A stretch of 9,164 nt of DNA from Pseudomonadota bacterium (GTDB lineage Bacteria; Pseudomonadota; Alphaproteobacteria; Rhizobiales; Xanthobacteraceae), in NCBI GenBank assembly GCA_023390695.1, contig JAEWCJ010000310.1:1-9164 (forward strand), in the 5' to 3' direction. A model generated the notes under the pieces. That model saw only the letters and a program-made list of their open reading frames with translations, searched no databases and was not told the origin of the DNA. Below, piece after piece: positions 1 to 7,304 of the stretch. The translations under genes were made by a program, and so were the position numbers. Position 1 is the stretch's first letter, and the number at the start of each line of letters is the position of its first letter.

Positions 1-670
1 TCTTGTAGCGGTTTTCCATCTGCCAGGATTGCGCGGCGCCCTTGGAGATGGTGGCGACCAGCCTTTCGACGTCGAGACCGGCGCGTTTGGCGAAATGCAG
101 TCCTTCCGACAGGCCCTGCACCAGTCCGGCGATGCAGATCTGGTTGACCATCTTGGCGAGTTGGCCCGATCCGGGCGGCCCCATCAGATTGCAGGCGCGG
201 GCATAGGCGGCGATGATCTTTTCGGCGCGGGCGAAGGGCTCGGCATCGCCCCCGCACATCACGGTGAGCACGCCGTTTTCCGCGCCCGCCTGTCCGCCGG
301 ACACCGGCGCATCAATGAAGTCGAAGCCGCCTGTCTTTGCCGCCTGGTACAATTCGCGTGCGATCTCGGCGGAGGCGGTGGTGTGGTCGACAAAGATCGC
401 GTTTTTTTTCATGCCGGCGAAAGCGCCATCGGCACCCAGCGTGACCTGCCGCAAATCGTCGTCGTTGCCGACGCAGCACATCACGAAGTCCTGGCCTTCC
501 GCGGCCTGTTTCGGCGTCTTGGCGCTCGCCCCGCCGAACTGGGTGGCCCATTTGTCGGCCTTGGCGCCGGTGCGGTTGTAGACCGTGACCTCATGGCCGC
601 CCTTGGTCTTCAGATGCCCCGCCATCGGGTAGCCCATGACGCCGAGTCCGAGAAACGCAACCTTTGCCAT
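1..670 (-). CDS. 3-hydroxyisobutyrate dehydrogenase-like NAD(P)-dependent oxidoreductase (partial, C-terminus outside window)
   Basis: Reading the minus strand from the ATG at 670-668 gives 223 residues with no stop before the window edge, so the gene is cut at its 3' end. The start MAKVAFLGLGVMG carries the Rossmann GxGxxG nucleotide-binding motif (residues 8-13). DAPVSGG (120-126) is the substrate-binding motif of the beta-hydroxyacid dehydrogenase family, and LAKMVNQ (171-177) holds the expected catalytic Lys173 and Asn177. Family members are usually about 290-300 residues, so roughly the last quarter is missing. They oxidise or reduce short beta-hydroxy acids (3-hydroxyisobutyrate, tartronate semialdehyde, succinic semialdehyde) in the cytoplasm; which substrate applies cannot be told here. 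A GGGAGG ribosome site at 676-681 supports the start. It is divergent from mrp. The NAD/NADP preference is not resolved. Confidence 0.93.
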   Translation of the reverse strand, partial: MAKVAFLGLGVMGYPMAGHLKTKGGHEVTVYNRTGAKADKWATQFGGASAKTPKQAAEGQDFVMCCVGNDDDLRQVTLGADGAFAGMKKNAIFVDHTTASAEIARELYQAAKTGGFDFIDAPVSGGQAGAENGVLTVMCGGDAEPFARAEKIIAAYARACNLMGPPGSGQLAKMVNQICIAGLVQGLSEGLHFAKRAGLDVERLVATISKGAAQSWQMENRYK

Positions 671-853
671 TATATCCTCCCTTGAGCGCAATCCGCCGAG
701 CTGACTGGCCGCAATTTGCGCGTTTAGGGGACAATAGACCGGCTCTATCCGGCCATAGCCCCTCGACGTCAATCGGGCCGTCAATGTGACGGCTTGTGTA
801 GCCCCGTCAACCCGCCCTATCTAGACTTTATCAAATCATGCCGGAGACACGCG
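671..853. promoter_or_regulatory. Divergent intergenic region between the dehydrogenase and mrp
   Basis: These 183 bp must hold the 5' signals of both flanking genes. I see two dyads. CGCAA-T-TTGCG at 710-720 has perfect 5-bp arms. The 20-bp imperfect palindrome at 741-760 (arms beginning GGCT and ending AGCC around a central CCGG) has 14 of 20 positions symmetric. A weak sigma70-like pair for mrp is TTGTGT (794-799) and TATCTA (818-823), 18 bp apart, with only about half the consensus bases matching. No transcription start can be assigned with confidence. Confidence 0.3.
843..846 (+). promoter_or_regulatory. Ribosome binding site deciding the mrp start
   Basis: GGAG lies 7 bases before the ATG at 854. 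An in-frame TTG at 794 would add 20 residues, but it has no Shine-Dalgarno sequence, and the added stretch does not resemble the start of the MIP18-like domain. The ATG at 854 is therefore preferred. Confidence 0.6.
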
Positions 854-1984
854 ATGGCGACCACCAAAGAGCAGATTCTAGATCGCCTCGCGGCTGTGGC
901 CGCGCCCGACGGACGCAAGGTCACGGAAACCGGCGCGCTGTCGGATATCGTGGTCAGCGACGGAAAGGTGTTCTTTTCGCTGAGCGTGGATGCCGCAGCG
1001 GTGAAAGCTTGGGAGCCGGTTCGCAAACAGGTGGAGGATGCGGTTCGCGCCATGCCGGGCATCAGTTCGGTCATGGTTGCCCTCACGGCCGAGCGGTCGG
1101 GCGGAAGCGGGCAGGCGGCACGTCCAGCCCCGGCGGCTGAGGGCGCACGGCCGCATCGCCATGCACCGGCCGGTCCTTCCGGCGTTCCCGGCGTCAAATC
1201 CATCATCGCCGTGGCCTCCGGCAAAGGCGGGGTCGGCAAGTCGACGACGTCGATCAATCTGGCGCTCGGCCTGCGCGATCTCGGCCTGAAGGTCGGTGTG
1301 CTGGATGCCGATATTTACGGACCGTCGCTGCCGAAGCTGCTCGCCATCCGGGAAAAGCCGCAGACGATCGGCGGTACGCGGCTGAAGCCGATCGAGCGCT
1401 ACGGTCTCACCGTCATGTCGATCGGCTTCCTGATCGAGGAAGAGACGCCGATGATCTGGCGCGGGCCGATGGAGATGTCGGCGCTGACGCAGATGCTGCG
1501 AGAAGTGGCCTGGGGCGAACTCGACGTAATGGTGGTCGACATGCCGCCCGGCACCGGCGACGCGCAGCTCACCATGGCGCAGCAGGTGCCTCTGGCTGGC
1601 GCCATCATCGTGTCGACGCCGCAGGATCTCGCGCTCATCGACGCGCGGCGCGGCATCGCCATGTTCCAGCGCGTCAACGTTCCGATCCTCGGCGTGGTCG
1701 AGAACATGAGCTATTTCCTCTGTCCAGAATGCGGCACGCGTTCCGACATCTTCGGGCATGGCGGGGCGCGGCATGAAGCCGAACGGCTGAAAGTGCCGTT
1801 CCTCGGAGAAGTGCCGCTCGACATGTCGATCCGCGAAACTTCCGATGCCGGTCTGCCGATCGTGGCCACGCAGCCGGACAGCGCGCACGCGAAGATTTAT
1901 CGCAGCATCGCCGAGAATGTCCGCAATGCATTGGCCGGTCCGGGCGCAACGCGGGCGGCGCCGAAGATCGTGATCGAGGCCTGA
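854..1984 (+). CDS. mrp: Mrp/NBP35-family (ApbC-type) iron-sulfur cluster carrier ATPase
   Basis: The product has 376 residues. An N-terminal MIP18/DUF59-like domain (about 4-80) is followed by a low-complexity linker rich in Ala, Gly, Pro and His (about 81-112), then a ParA/MinD-like P-loop NTPase domain (about 115-360). The deviant Walker A GKGGVGKS is at 123-130, DADIYGPS at 151-158, and the Walker B region DVMVVDMPPG at 224-233. The CPEC pair (Cys290, Cys293) is the cluster-bridging motif of this family. Proteins with this layout bind a 4Fe-4S cluster, probably at a dimer interface, and pass it to apo-proteins in the cytoplasm. Length and layout are those of a complete alphaproteobacterial Mrp. 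The next gene starts 6 bases after its stop, which suggests co-transcription. Unlike the name suggests, it has nothing to do with the Mrp Na+/H+ antiporter. Confidence 0.97.
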   Translation: MATTKEQILDRLAAVAAPDGRKVTETGALSDIVVSDGKVFFSLSVDAAAVKAWEPVRKQVEDAVRAMPGISSVMVALTAERSGGSGQAARPAPAAEGARPHRHAPAGPSGVPGVKSIIAVASGKGGVGKSTTSINLALGLRDLGLKVGVLDADIYGPSLPKLLAIREKPQTIGGTRLKPIERYGLTVMSIGFLIEEETPMIWRGPMEMSALTQMLREVAWGELDVMVVDMPPGTGDAQLTMAQQVPLAGAIIVSTPQDLALIDARRGIAMFQRVNVPILGVVENMSYFLCPECGTRSDIFGHGGARHEAERLKVPFLGEVPLDMSIRETSDAGLPIVATQPDSAHAKIYRSIAENVRNALAGPGATRAAPKIVIEA

Positions 1985-1990
1985 CGCCCC

Positions 1991-2581
1991 ATGAGCGAGT
2001 CGTCTGTCACGCTGCCTCCGGCGGCACCCGTCGTGTCGTCCGTGCGCCCGGCTTATTTCATCGCGGCCATCACCGCGCTTCTCGTCATGATCGCCGCGAT
2101 CATGGGCGAGAGCATCTGGTTCCTCACCTTCGTTCATGTGATGTCCGGCATTTTGTGGACCGGCATCGATCTGTTCATGGGATTCGTGGTGGGGCCGGTG
2201 ATGCGGCGGCTGCCGTTCGAGACGCGCCGCTCCGTGATCGGAATGCTGGTGCCGCGCACGTTGCTTCTGATGCCGACGCTGTCCATCATCACCGGCACCA
2301 GCGGGTGGTACCTGGCGCAGCGGCTCGGCTATTTCGAACTTGGTTATCCGGAATTCTACTGGGTCATGGGTGCCCTGATCATTCTCGCGATCCTGACGGT
2401 TCAGGGGCTCGGCTATCTGCTGCCGACCAATTACCGCGTCTATCGCGAAATGCAGAATGCCAAGCCCGACGCCGAGAAGATCGGACGCCTGATGCGCGGC
2501 TATGTCCGCGTCGTCGGCCTGCAGGGGCTGATGCAGGTGGGGATTGTCGTCATCATGGCGAAGTTCGGATCGGGCCTCTAG
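1991..2581 (+). CDS. Five-helix integral membrane protein, DUF2269-like
   Basis: The product has 196 residues and five hydrophobic segments, at about 21-39, 43-70, 85-108, 121-145 and 171-191. There is no signal peptide beyond the first helix. The second helix carries FVHVMSGILWTG (48-59), with a His and a Trp-x-Gly. That pattern is common to small membrane families such as DUF2269, CopD-like and HemJ-like proteins, where the His can be a haem or metal ligand. Whether it binds anything here is unknown. The start lies 6 bases after the mrp stop, with only a weak GAGG inside the end of mrp, so translational coupling is likely. The stop is 3 bases from the stop of the convergent hydroxylase gene, leaving no room for a separate terminator. 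The family assignment rests on general pattern and is uncertain; the membrane topology is clear. Confidence 0.8.
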   Translation: MSESSVTLPPAAPVVSSVRPAYFIAAITALLVMIAAIMGESIWFLTFVHVMSGILWTGIDLFMGFVVGPVMRRLPFETRRSVIGMLVPRTLLLMPTLSIITGTSGWYLAQRLGYFELGYPEFYWVMGALIILAILTVQGLGYLLPTNYRVYREMQNAKPDAEKIGRLMRGYVRVVGLQGLMQVGIVVIMAKFGSGL

Positions 2582-2584
2582 AAG

Positions 2585-3247
2585 TCAGTCTTCCGCCCAC
2601 ATGCGCAGCAGATTGGCGAGCGATTTCGAGATCAGATCGAACTCGTCACTCTTGCCTTCACGGGCGAACAGCTTCCGCCGCGCGGTATCAAGATCGAATA
2701 GCAATTCGCGCTGCGCGGCCTCGCGGATAAAGGAACGGGCCCATCCGACGGCGACATTGCGTTGCCCGCGCGTGACCTCACCGACGCGGTGCAGGCTGGT
2801 CGATGGATAGGCGACCAGGGAGCCGGCGGACAGCTTGATGGCGTCTTCGCCGGCGGTAGTTTCGATGATCAGTTCGCCGCCTTCATAGCTTTCCGGATCG
2901 TCGAGAAACAGCGTGAACGACACGTCGGTGCGCAGGCCTTGCATCAGCGCATCGTCGACGTGGCTGCCGTATTTCATTCCCGGCTCATAGCGCGCGAACA
3001 GAAGCGGCGTGAGCGCCTTCGGCCGGACGGCCATGCGAAAGACGTCGTTGGCGAGAATGCGTTCGCCGACCAGCGTCCGGGCCGCATCCAGCGAGCGATC
3101 CGACGCCTTGGCTTGCCGGTTGTCTTTCACAAGGCGTGCCGCGAAGCCGGCGGTTTCCTTGCCGTCCACAAAGCGTGCGTTGTCGAGGGCGTCCCTGACA
3201 AGACGCAGGTCATCTCCTGTCAGGATATTGGCGATGGCAATCTGCAT
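2585..3247 (-). CDS. piuC: PKHD-type Fe(II)/2-oxoglutarate hydroxylase, PiuC/YbiX family
   Basis: With the ATG at 3247-3245 the product has 220 residues, close to the family's usual 225. It is a prolyl-4-hydroxylase-like double-stranded beta-helix enzyme. The iron ligands are visible as HVD (His96, Asp98) and His153, and Arg163 is placed to bind 2-oxoglutarate. FARYEPGMKYGSHVDD (84-99) and EGGEL (122-126) are typical PiuC motifs. Family members are often encoded beside TonB-dependent siderophore receptors and regulated by iron; their substrate is not established. Here no receptor is adjacent. An upstream in-frame ATG (3271) would add 8 residues, but the N-terminus MQIAIANILT matches the usual family start, so 3247 is chosen. 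That start has no good Shine-Dalgarno sequence, and a short leader ORF precedes it in the same frame. Confidence 0.93.
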   Translation of the reverse strand: MQIAIANILTGDDLRLVRDALDNARFVDGKETAGFAARLVKDNRQAKASDRSLDAARTLVGERILANDVFRMAVRPKALTPLLFARYEPGMKYGSHVDDALMQGLRTDVSFTLFLDDPESYEGGELIIETTAGEDAIKLSAGSLVAYPSTSLHRVGEVTRGQRNVAVGWARSFIREAAQRELLFDLDTARRKLFAREGKSDEFDLISKSLANLLRMWAED

Positions 3248-3255
3248 AAATCGAC

Positions 3256-3270
3256 TGTGCTGCAAGCACA
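3256..3270. repeat. Short perfect inverted repeat just upstream of piuC
   Basis: TGTGCT and AGCACA (6-bp arms) flank a GCA spacer. The element ends 9 bp before the piuC ATG, in the predicted leader. It could be an operator half-pair or a tiny RNA hairpin with a 3-nt loop. It also covers the alternative ATG at 3271-3269, so folding could affect start choice. No T-run follows on either strand, so it is not a terminator. Confidence 0.5.
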
Positions 3271-3274
3271 TCCT

Positions 3275-3295
3275 TCAGGCAATGGCGATATGCAT
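3275..3295 (-). other. Six-codon in-frame leader ORF mimicking the piuC start
   Basis: On the minus strand ATG at 3295 opens the peptide MHIAIA and then stops (TGA at 3277-3275). It sits exactly 48 nt upstream of the piuC ATG and in the same frame. The piuC product begins MQIAIA, and over the first 18 nt the two stretches share 15 bases. The leader ORF has a good Shine-Dalgarno (AGGA at 3304-3301, 5 nt before the ATG), better than any for piuC itself. It may be the relic of a local duplication or a translated leader; no expression is shown. Confidence 0.4.
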
Positions 3296-3324
3296 GAATT
3301 TCCTGGAACAATTCAAAATCATGC
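3287..3324 (-). promoter_or_regulatory. Candidate piuC promoter with overlapping dyad (operator-like)
   Basis: An inverted repeat with 10-bp arms (GCATGAATTT at 3292-3301, AAAATCATGC at 3315-3324; 9 of 10 paired) has a 13-nt spacer. A smaller GAATT/AATTC pair (3296-3300, 3310-3314) is nested in it. On the minus strand a sigma70-like pair, TTGAAT (3316-3311) and CATATC (3292-3287), 18 bp apart, falls on the dyad, as expected for a repressor site. The -10 match is poor (3 of 6). It does not fit the Fur, Irr or RirA consensus closely enough to name a regulator. Confidence 0.35.
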
Positions 3325-3397
3325 CATCTGGACAATGACACCAGCAGGTTTAGGTTTCGCCAATCAGTCGATTGCACCGGTGATTGGAGACGTAACG

Positions 3398-4282
3398 ATG
3401 AAAAGCAGGAGCAAACTCTGGGTCGGCATCGGTGCGTTCGTCGTTGCTGGGAGCGACGCCTCTGCGTTGCCGCCCGAGCAGCCGTCGGTGGCTTCGTACG
3501 ATGTTCCTGCGGCCGGAAAATCGCAGCTTTATCTCGACGGCCATAGCCGTTCCGCGTTGCGCTTGGCGCAGGCTTTCTCGGTCGGAGCCGGCGGGGAAGC
3601 CGGCGAGGGGGGCGAAGGCGGCGAGGCGGGTATCAATGTCGAGGCGGCAGACAAGGATCCGGTCGAATACGGGATCGCCCTGCAGGTGATTGCCGCGCAT
3701 TATCACGCCGGGCTTGCCGCATATGAGGGCGGGGAAAAGGAAGCCGGCGCGCAAATGTTCGCGCATGGGCTGTCCGAGGTCTATGTCGAGATGGAGGACG
3801 TGTTCAAACGCCGCGGTGTGACCGATCTCGGCAAGAAACTTGAAGCGGCGGTTGACGCGGCATCCGGAAACAAGCCGGTCGCGGAGGTGCGGCGCCGGGT
3901 GAAGGATGTCTACGCCGCACTGGCCGCGGCCGAAAAGTCCGCGCCTCAATCGACGGCGTCGCCGCAGGCCGTCAGGACGCAGGTTGCGGCGGAAATGATC
4001 GAACGGGCGGCTGCCCAATATGCGGTCCTGCAGAAGGATCAGAGCCTGGAGGCCTATCTCGACGGTCTGGGCTTCGCAATCGCCGCGCGGTCACAGGCCA
4101 AGCCGGTTCTCGCCTGGTTGCGGAAGGTCGATGGACAGAAGGAAAAGGCGCTGCGCAAGGCGCTGGCACTGGCAGACAAGGCCTATCCCGGTATCAAGCG
4201 GAAGACCTCGCCGAAGGTCAGCGTGCCGGATTTCCTCGCGGCAGCATCCGGGGCGAAACTGGCTGTTTCCGGGCTGAAATAA
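3398..4282 (+). CDS. Exported protein of unknown function with a Gly/Glu-rich tract
   Basis: The product has 294 residues; I do not recognise the family. The ATG at 3398 has GGAGA 7 nt upstream, and the residues that follow form a Sec signal peptide (basic start MKSRSK, hydrophobic 7-18, likely cleavage after ASA at 21-23), so a periplasmic location is expected. After a short linker comes a Gly/Glu-rich tract (63-78), then mostly helical sequence. HYHAGLAAYEGGEKEAG (101-117) and MFAHGLSEVYVEME (120-133) put His101, His103, His123, Glu127, Glu131 and Glu133 close together, a possible metal-binding set. The second half (about 195-245, including AYLDGLGFAIAAR) looks like a further helical bundle, loosely like imelysin or the extracytoplasmic domain of FTR1 iron permeases. 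That likeness is only an impression. It is divergent from piuC, so a role in iron or metal handling is conceivable but unproven. Confidence 0.85.
   Translation: MKSRSKLWVGIGAFVVAGSDASALPPEQPSVASYDVPAAGKSQLYLDGHSRSALRLAQAFSVGAGGEAGEGGEGGEAGINVEAADKDPVEYGIALQVIAAHYHAGLAAYEGGEKEAGAQMFAHGLSEVYVEMEDVFKRRGVTDLGKKLEAAVDAASGNKPVAEVRRRVKDVYAALAAAEKSAPQSTASPQAVRTQVAAEMIERAAAQYAVLQKDQSLEAYLDGLGFAIAARSQAKPVLAWLRKVDGQKEKALRKALALADKAYPGIKRKTSPKVSVPDFLAAASGAKLAVSGLK
3584..3631 (+). repeat. Simple-sequence tract encoding Gly/Glu-rich segment
   Basis: Imperfect GGCGA/GGGGA units, including a run of six G (3607-3612), encode residues 63-78 of the exported protein. The tract is prone to slippage in multiples of three and has several GG/GGG runs on the coding strand. 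The reading frame is intact through it. Confidence 0.65.
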
Positions 4283-4374
4283 GCTGCTCGCATCGACCCT
4301 TTCGTAAAGTGACACCGAGTCAGTGATTTTTGGAACGCGGGCCTTGCGCGTGGAACGGCGCCGATTCATTGTAG

Positions 4375-5544
<1,170 letters not shown>

Positions 5545-5565
5545 CGCCGCCGCGTCAGTTTGCCG

Positions 5566-5596
5566 AAAAAGGCCGGCCTGTGGGCCGGCCTTTTTT
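5566..5596. terminator. Bidirectional Rho-independent terminator between takP and dctM
   Basis: An 8-bp perfect stem GGCCGGCC (5571-5578 and 5583-5590) closes a TGTG loop. It is preceded by five A (5566-5570) and followed by six T (5591-5596), so it can stop transcription from both takP (plus) and dctM (minus). It lies 21 nt past the takP stop and 36 nt past the dctM stop. Confidence 0.93.
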
Positions 5597-5632
5597 ATTG
5601 CGCCGCGATCGAAGTCCGGATGTCTCGATGCC

Positions 5633-7285
5633 TTATTGAATTTTCGGCGGCTCGTCGAATTGCAGCGGCGGCAGATCCGGCATCTGGATTTCGATATTGA
5701 TCTTTGAAGGATCCACGGCCGGGCCGGTGCGCTTGTAGTGCATCACCATGGAGGGAAAGGCGATCACCAGCGCTACCATGATGCACTGGATGATCACGAA
5801 GGGGACGGCGCCCCAGTAAATCTGTCCAGTGGTGACCGGTTCCATGCGCAGCTTGGTGACGCGATCGATATAGGCTTCGCGCGGGGCGACGGACCGCAGA
5901 TAGAACAATGCGAACCCGAACGGCGGATGCATGAACGAGGTCTGCATGTTCACGCCCAGCATGATGCCGAACCAGATCAGGTCGATGCCGAGCCGCTCGG
6001 CCGCCGGGCCGAGCAGCGGAATAACGATGAAAGCAATCTCGAAAAAGTCGAGGAAGAACGCGAGGATGAAGATGAAGATATTGACGAAGACCAGGAAGCC
6101 GACCTGTCCTCCCGGGAGGGATACCAGCAATTCCTCGACCCAGCGATGGCCGTCCACCCCGTAAAAGGTCAGCGAGAATACCCGCGCGCCGATCAGGATG
6201 AAGACGACGAAGGCCGACAGTTTGGCGGTGGATTCGCCGGCCTGCCGCAGCAGCGTCCAGCGCAGCCGTCCTTTCAGGATCGCCAGAACAAGCGCACCGA
6301 CAGCGCCCATGGCGCCGCCTTCGGTCGGCGTGGCAACGCCGATGAAGATGGTGCCCAGCACCAGGAAGATCAGCGCCAGCGGCGGCACCATCACAAAAAT
6401 GACCTGTTCGGCAAGCGCTGAAAGCAGGTTCATCCGAAGCAGGCGATTGAGCACCGCGATGGCGAAAGCGATGCAGACGCCGATCGACATGGTCAGGATC
6501 ACGAAATCGGCGCCGGCGCGGACATCGGTGGTCTTCATATACAGATAGGCGCCAATTGCGGAAACAAGGACCACGATGGCCAGCGACAGGCCGCCGCGTT
6601 TCCCGCTGGGCTCCTTGTAGATGATGGCTTTGGCGGGCAGGCCGGGCGCGGCCTTCGGCTTGATGATTGTCACGAGGAAAATGTAGAGAGCGTAGAGTCC
6701 GGCGAGGACAAGTCCGGGAATGAACGCCCCCTCATACATATCGCCGACGGAGCGGCCGAGCTGGTCGGCCATGACGATCAGCACGAGCGAGGGCGGAATG
6801 ATCTGGGCCAGCGTTCCCGATGCGGCAATGACCCCGGTCGCCACCTGCCGGTCATAGCCGTAGCGCAACATGATCGGCAGCGAGATCAGCCCCATGGAAA
6901 TAACGGACGCCGCAACGACTCCGGTCGTCGCTGCCAGCAGGGCGCCGACGAAGATCACCGCATATGCGAGGCCGCCGCGAATGGTCCCGAATAATTGGCC
7001 GATCGTGTCGAGCAGATCCTCGGCCATGCCTGATCGTTCGAGGATGAGGCCCATGAAGGTGAAGAATGGAATGGCAAGCAGCGTGTCGTTGTTCATCACG
7101 CCGTAGACGCGCTCGGGAAGCGCCTGCAGGAAATCGGGTCGGAATAGGCCAAGCTCGATGCCGATCAACCCGAACAGCAGGCCGTTGGCGGCGAGGGAAA
7201 ACGCCACCGGATATCCGAGCAGCAGAAACACGACCAGCGACGCGAACATGATCGGAGCCATGTTGTGGATCAGAAAGGCCAGCAT
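5633..7285 (-). CDS. dctM: TRAP transporter large permease subunit, long DctM (TakM-like) type
   Basis: The product has 550 residues with hydrophobic segments throughout. It is longer than the common DctM of about 430 residues, as expected of the long class that pairs with TakP-like binding proteins. Family motifs include GYPVAFSLAANG (24-35), PFFTFMGLILERSG (73-86), GTLAQIIPPS (157-166), ATPTEGGAMGA (318-328) and HPPFGFALFYLRSVAP (453-468). Two loops lengthen the protein, one at about 209-232 after the first transport half and one between the halves. The last 30 or so residues (520-550) form a Pro-rich, non-membrane tail. The subunit carries substrate and Na+ across the inner membrane by an elevator mechanism (family knowledge). 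It starts 19 nt after the dctQ stop, so the two are one operon; the ribosome site (AGGACG) is weak. Transcription ends at the shared hairpin terminator. Confidence 0.96.
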   Translation of the reverse strand: MLAFLIHNMAPIMFASLVVFLLLGYPVAFSLAANGLLFGLIGIELGLFRPDFLQALPERVYGVMNNDTLLAIPFFTFMGLILERSGMAEDLLDTIGQLFGTIRGGLAYAVIFVGALLAATTGVVAASVISMGLISLPIMLRYGYDRQVATGVIAASGTLAQIIPPSLVLIVMADQLGRSVGDMYEGAFIPGLVLAGLYALYIFLVTIIKPKAAPGLPAKAIIYKEPSGKRGGLSLAIVVLVSAIGAYLYMKTTDVRAGADFVILTMSIGVCIAFAIAVLNRLLRMNLLSALAEQVIFVMVPPLALIFLVLGTIFIGVATPTEGGAMGAVGALVLAILKGRLRWTLLRQAGESTAKLSAFVVFILIGARVFSLTFYGVDGHRWVEELLVSLPGGQVGFLVFVNIFIFILAFFLDFFEIAFIVIPLLGPAAERLGIDLIWFGIMLGVNMQTSFMHPPFGFALFYLRSVAPREAYIDRVTKLRMEPVTTGQIYWGAVPFVIIQCIMVALVIAFPSMVMHYKRTGPAVDPSKINIEIQMPDLPPLQFDEPPKIQ

Positions 7286-7304
7286 CTTGGCGTCGTCCTA
7301 TCCG

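Noticed and set aside
29..685. Long plus-strand ORF opposite the left-edge gene
   Set aside because: It is the shadow of the minus-strand dehydrogenase, which shows clear Rossmann, substrate and catalytic motifs; the plus-strand product resembles nothing and lacks a ribosome site.
878..2137. 419-residue minus-strand ORF across mrp
   Set aside because: It is Arg/His/Asp-rich with no motif, the usual antisense product of a GC-rich gene, and mrp on the other strand is unmistakable.
2762..3397. Upstream extension of the exported protein (506-residue reading)
   Set aside because: The extra 212 residues run antisense through piuC and have no family character, whereas the ATG at 3398 has GGAGA upstream and opens a proper signal peptide.
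4301..4331. Possible terminator after the exported-protein gene
   Set aside because: The only hairpin (TGAC/GTCA, 4 bp) is too weak, and the T5 run does not follow directly on the stem.
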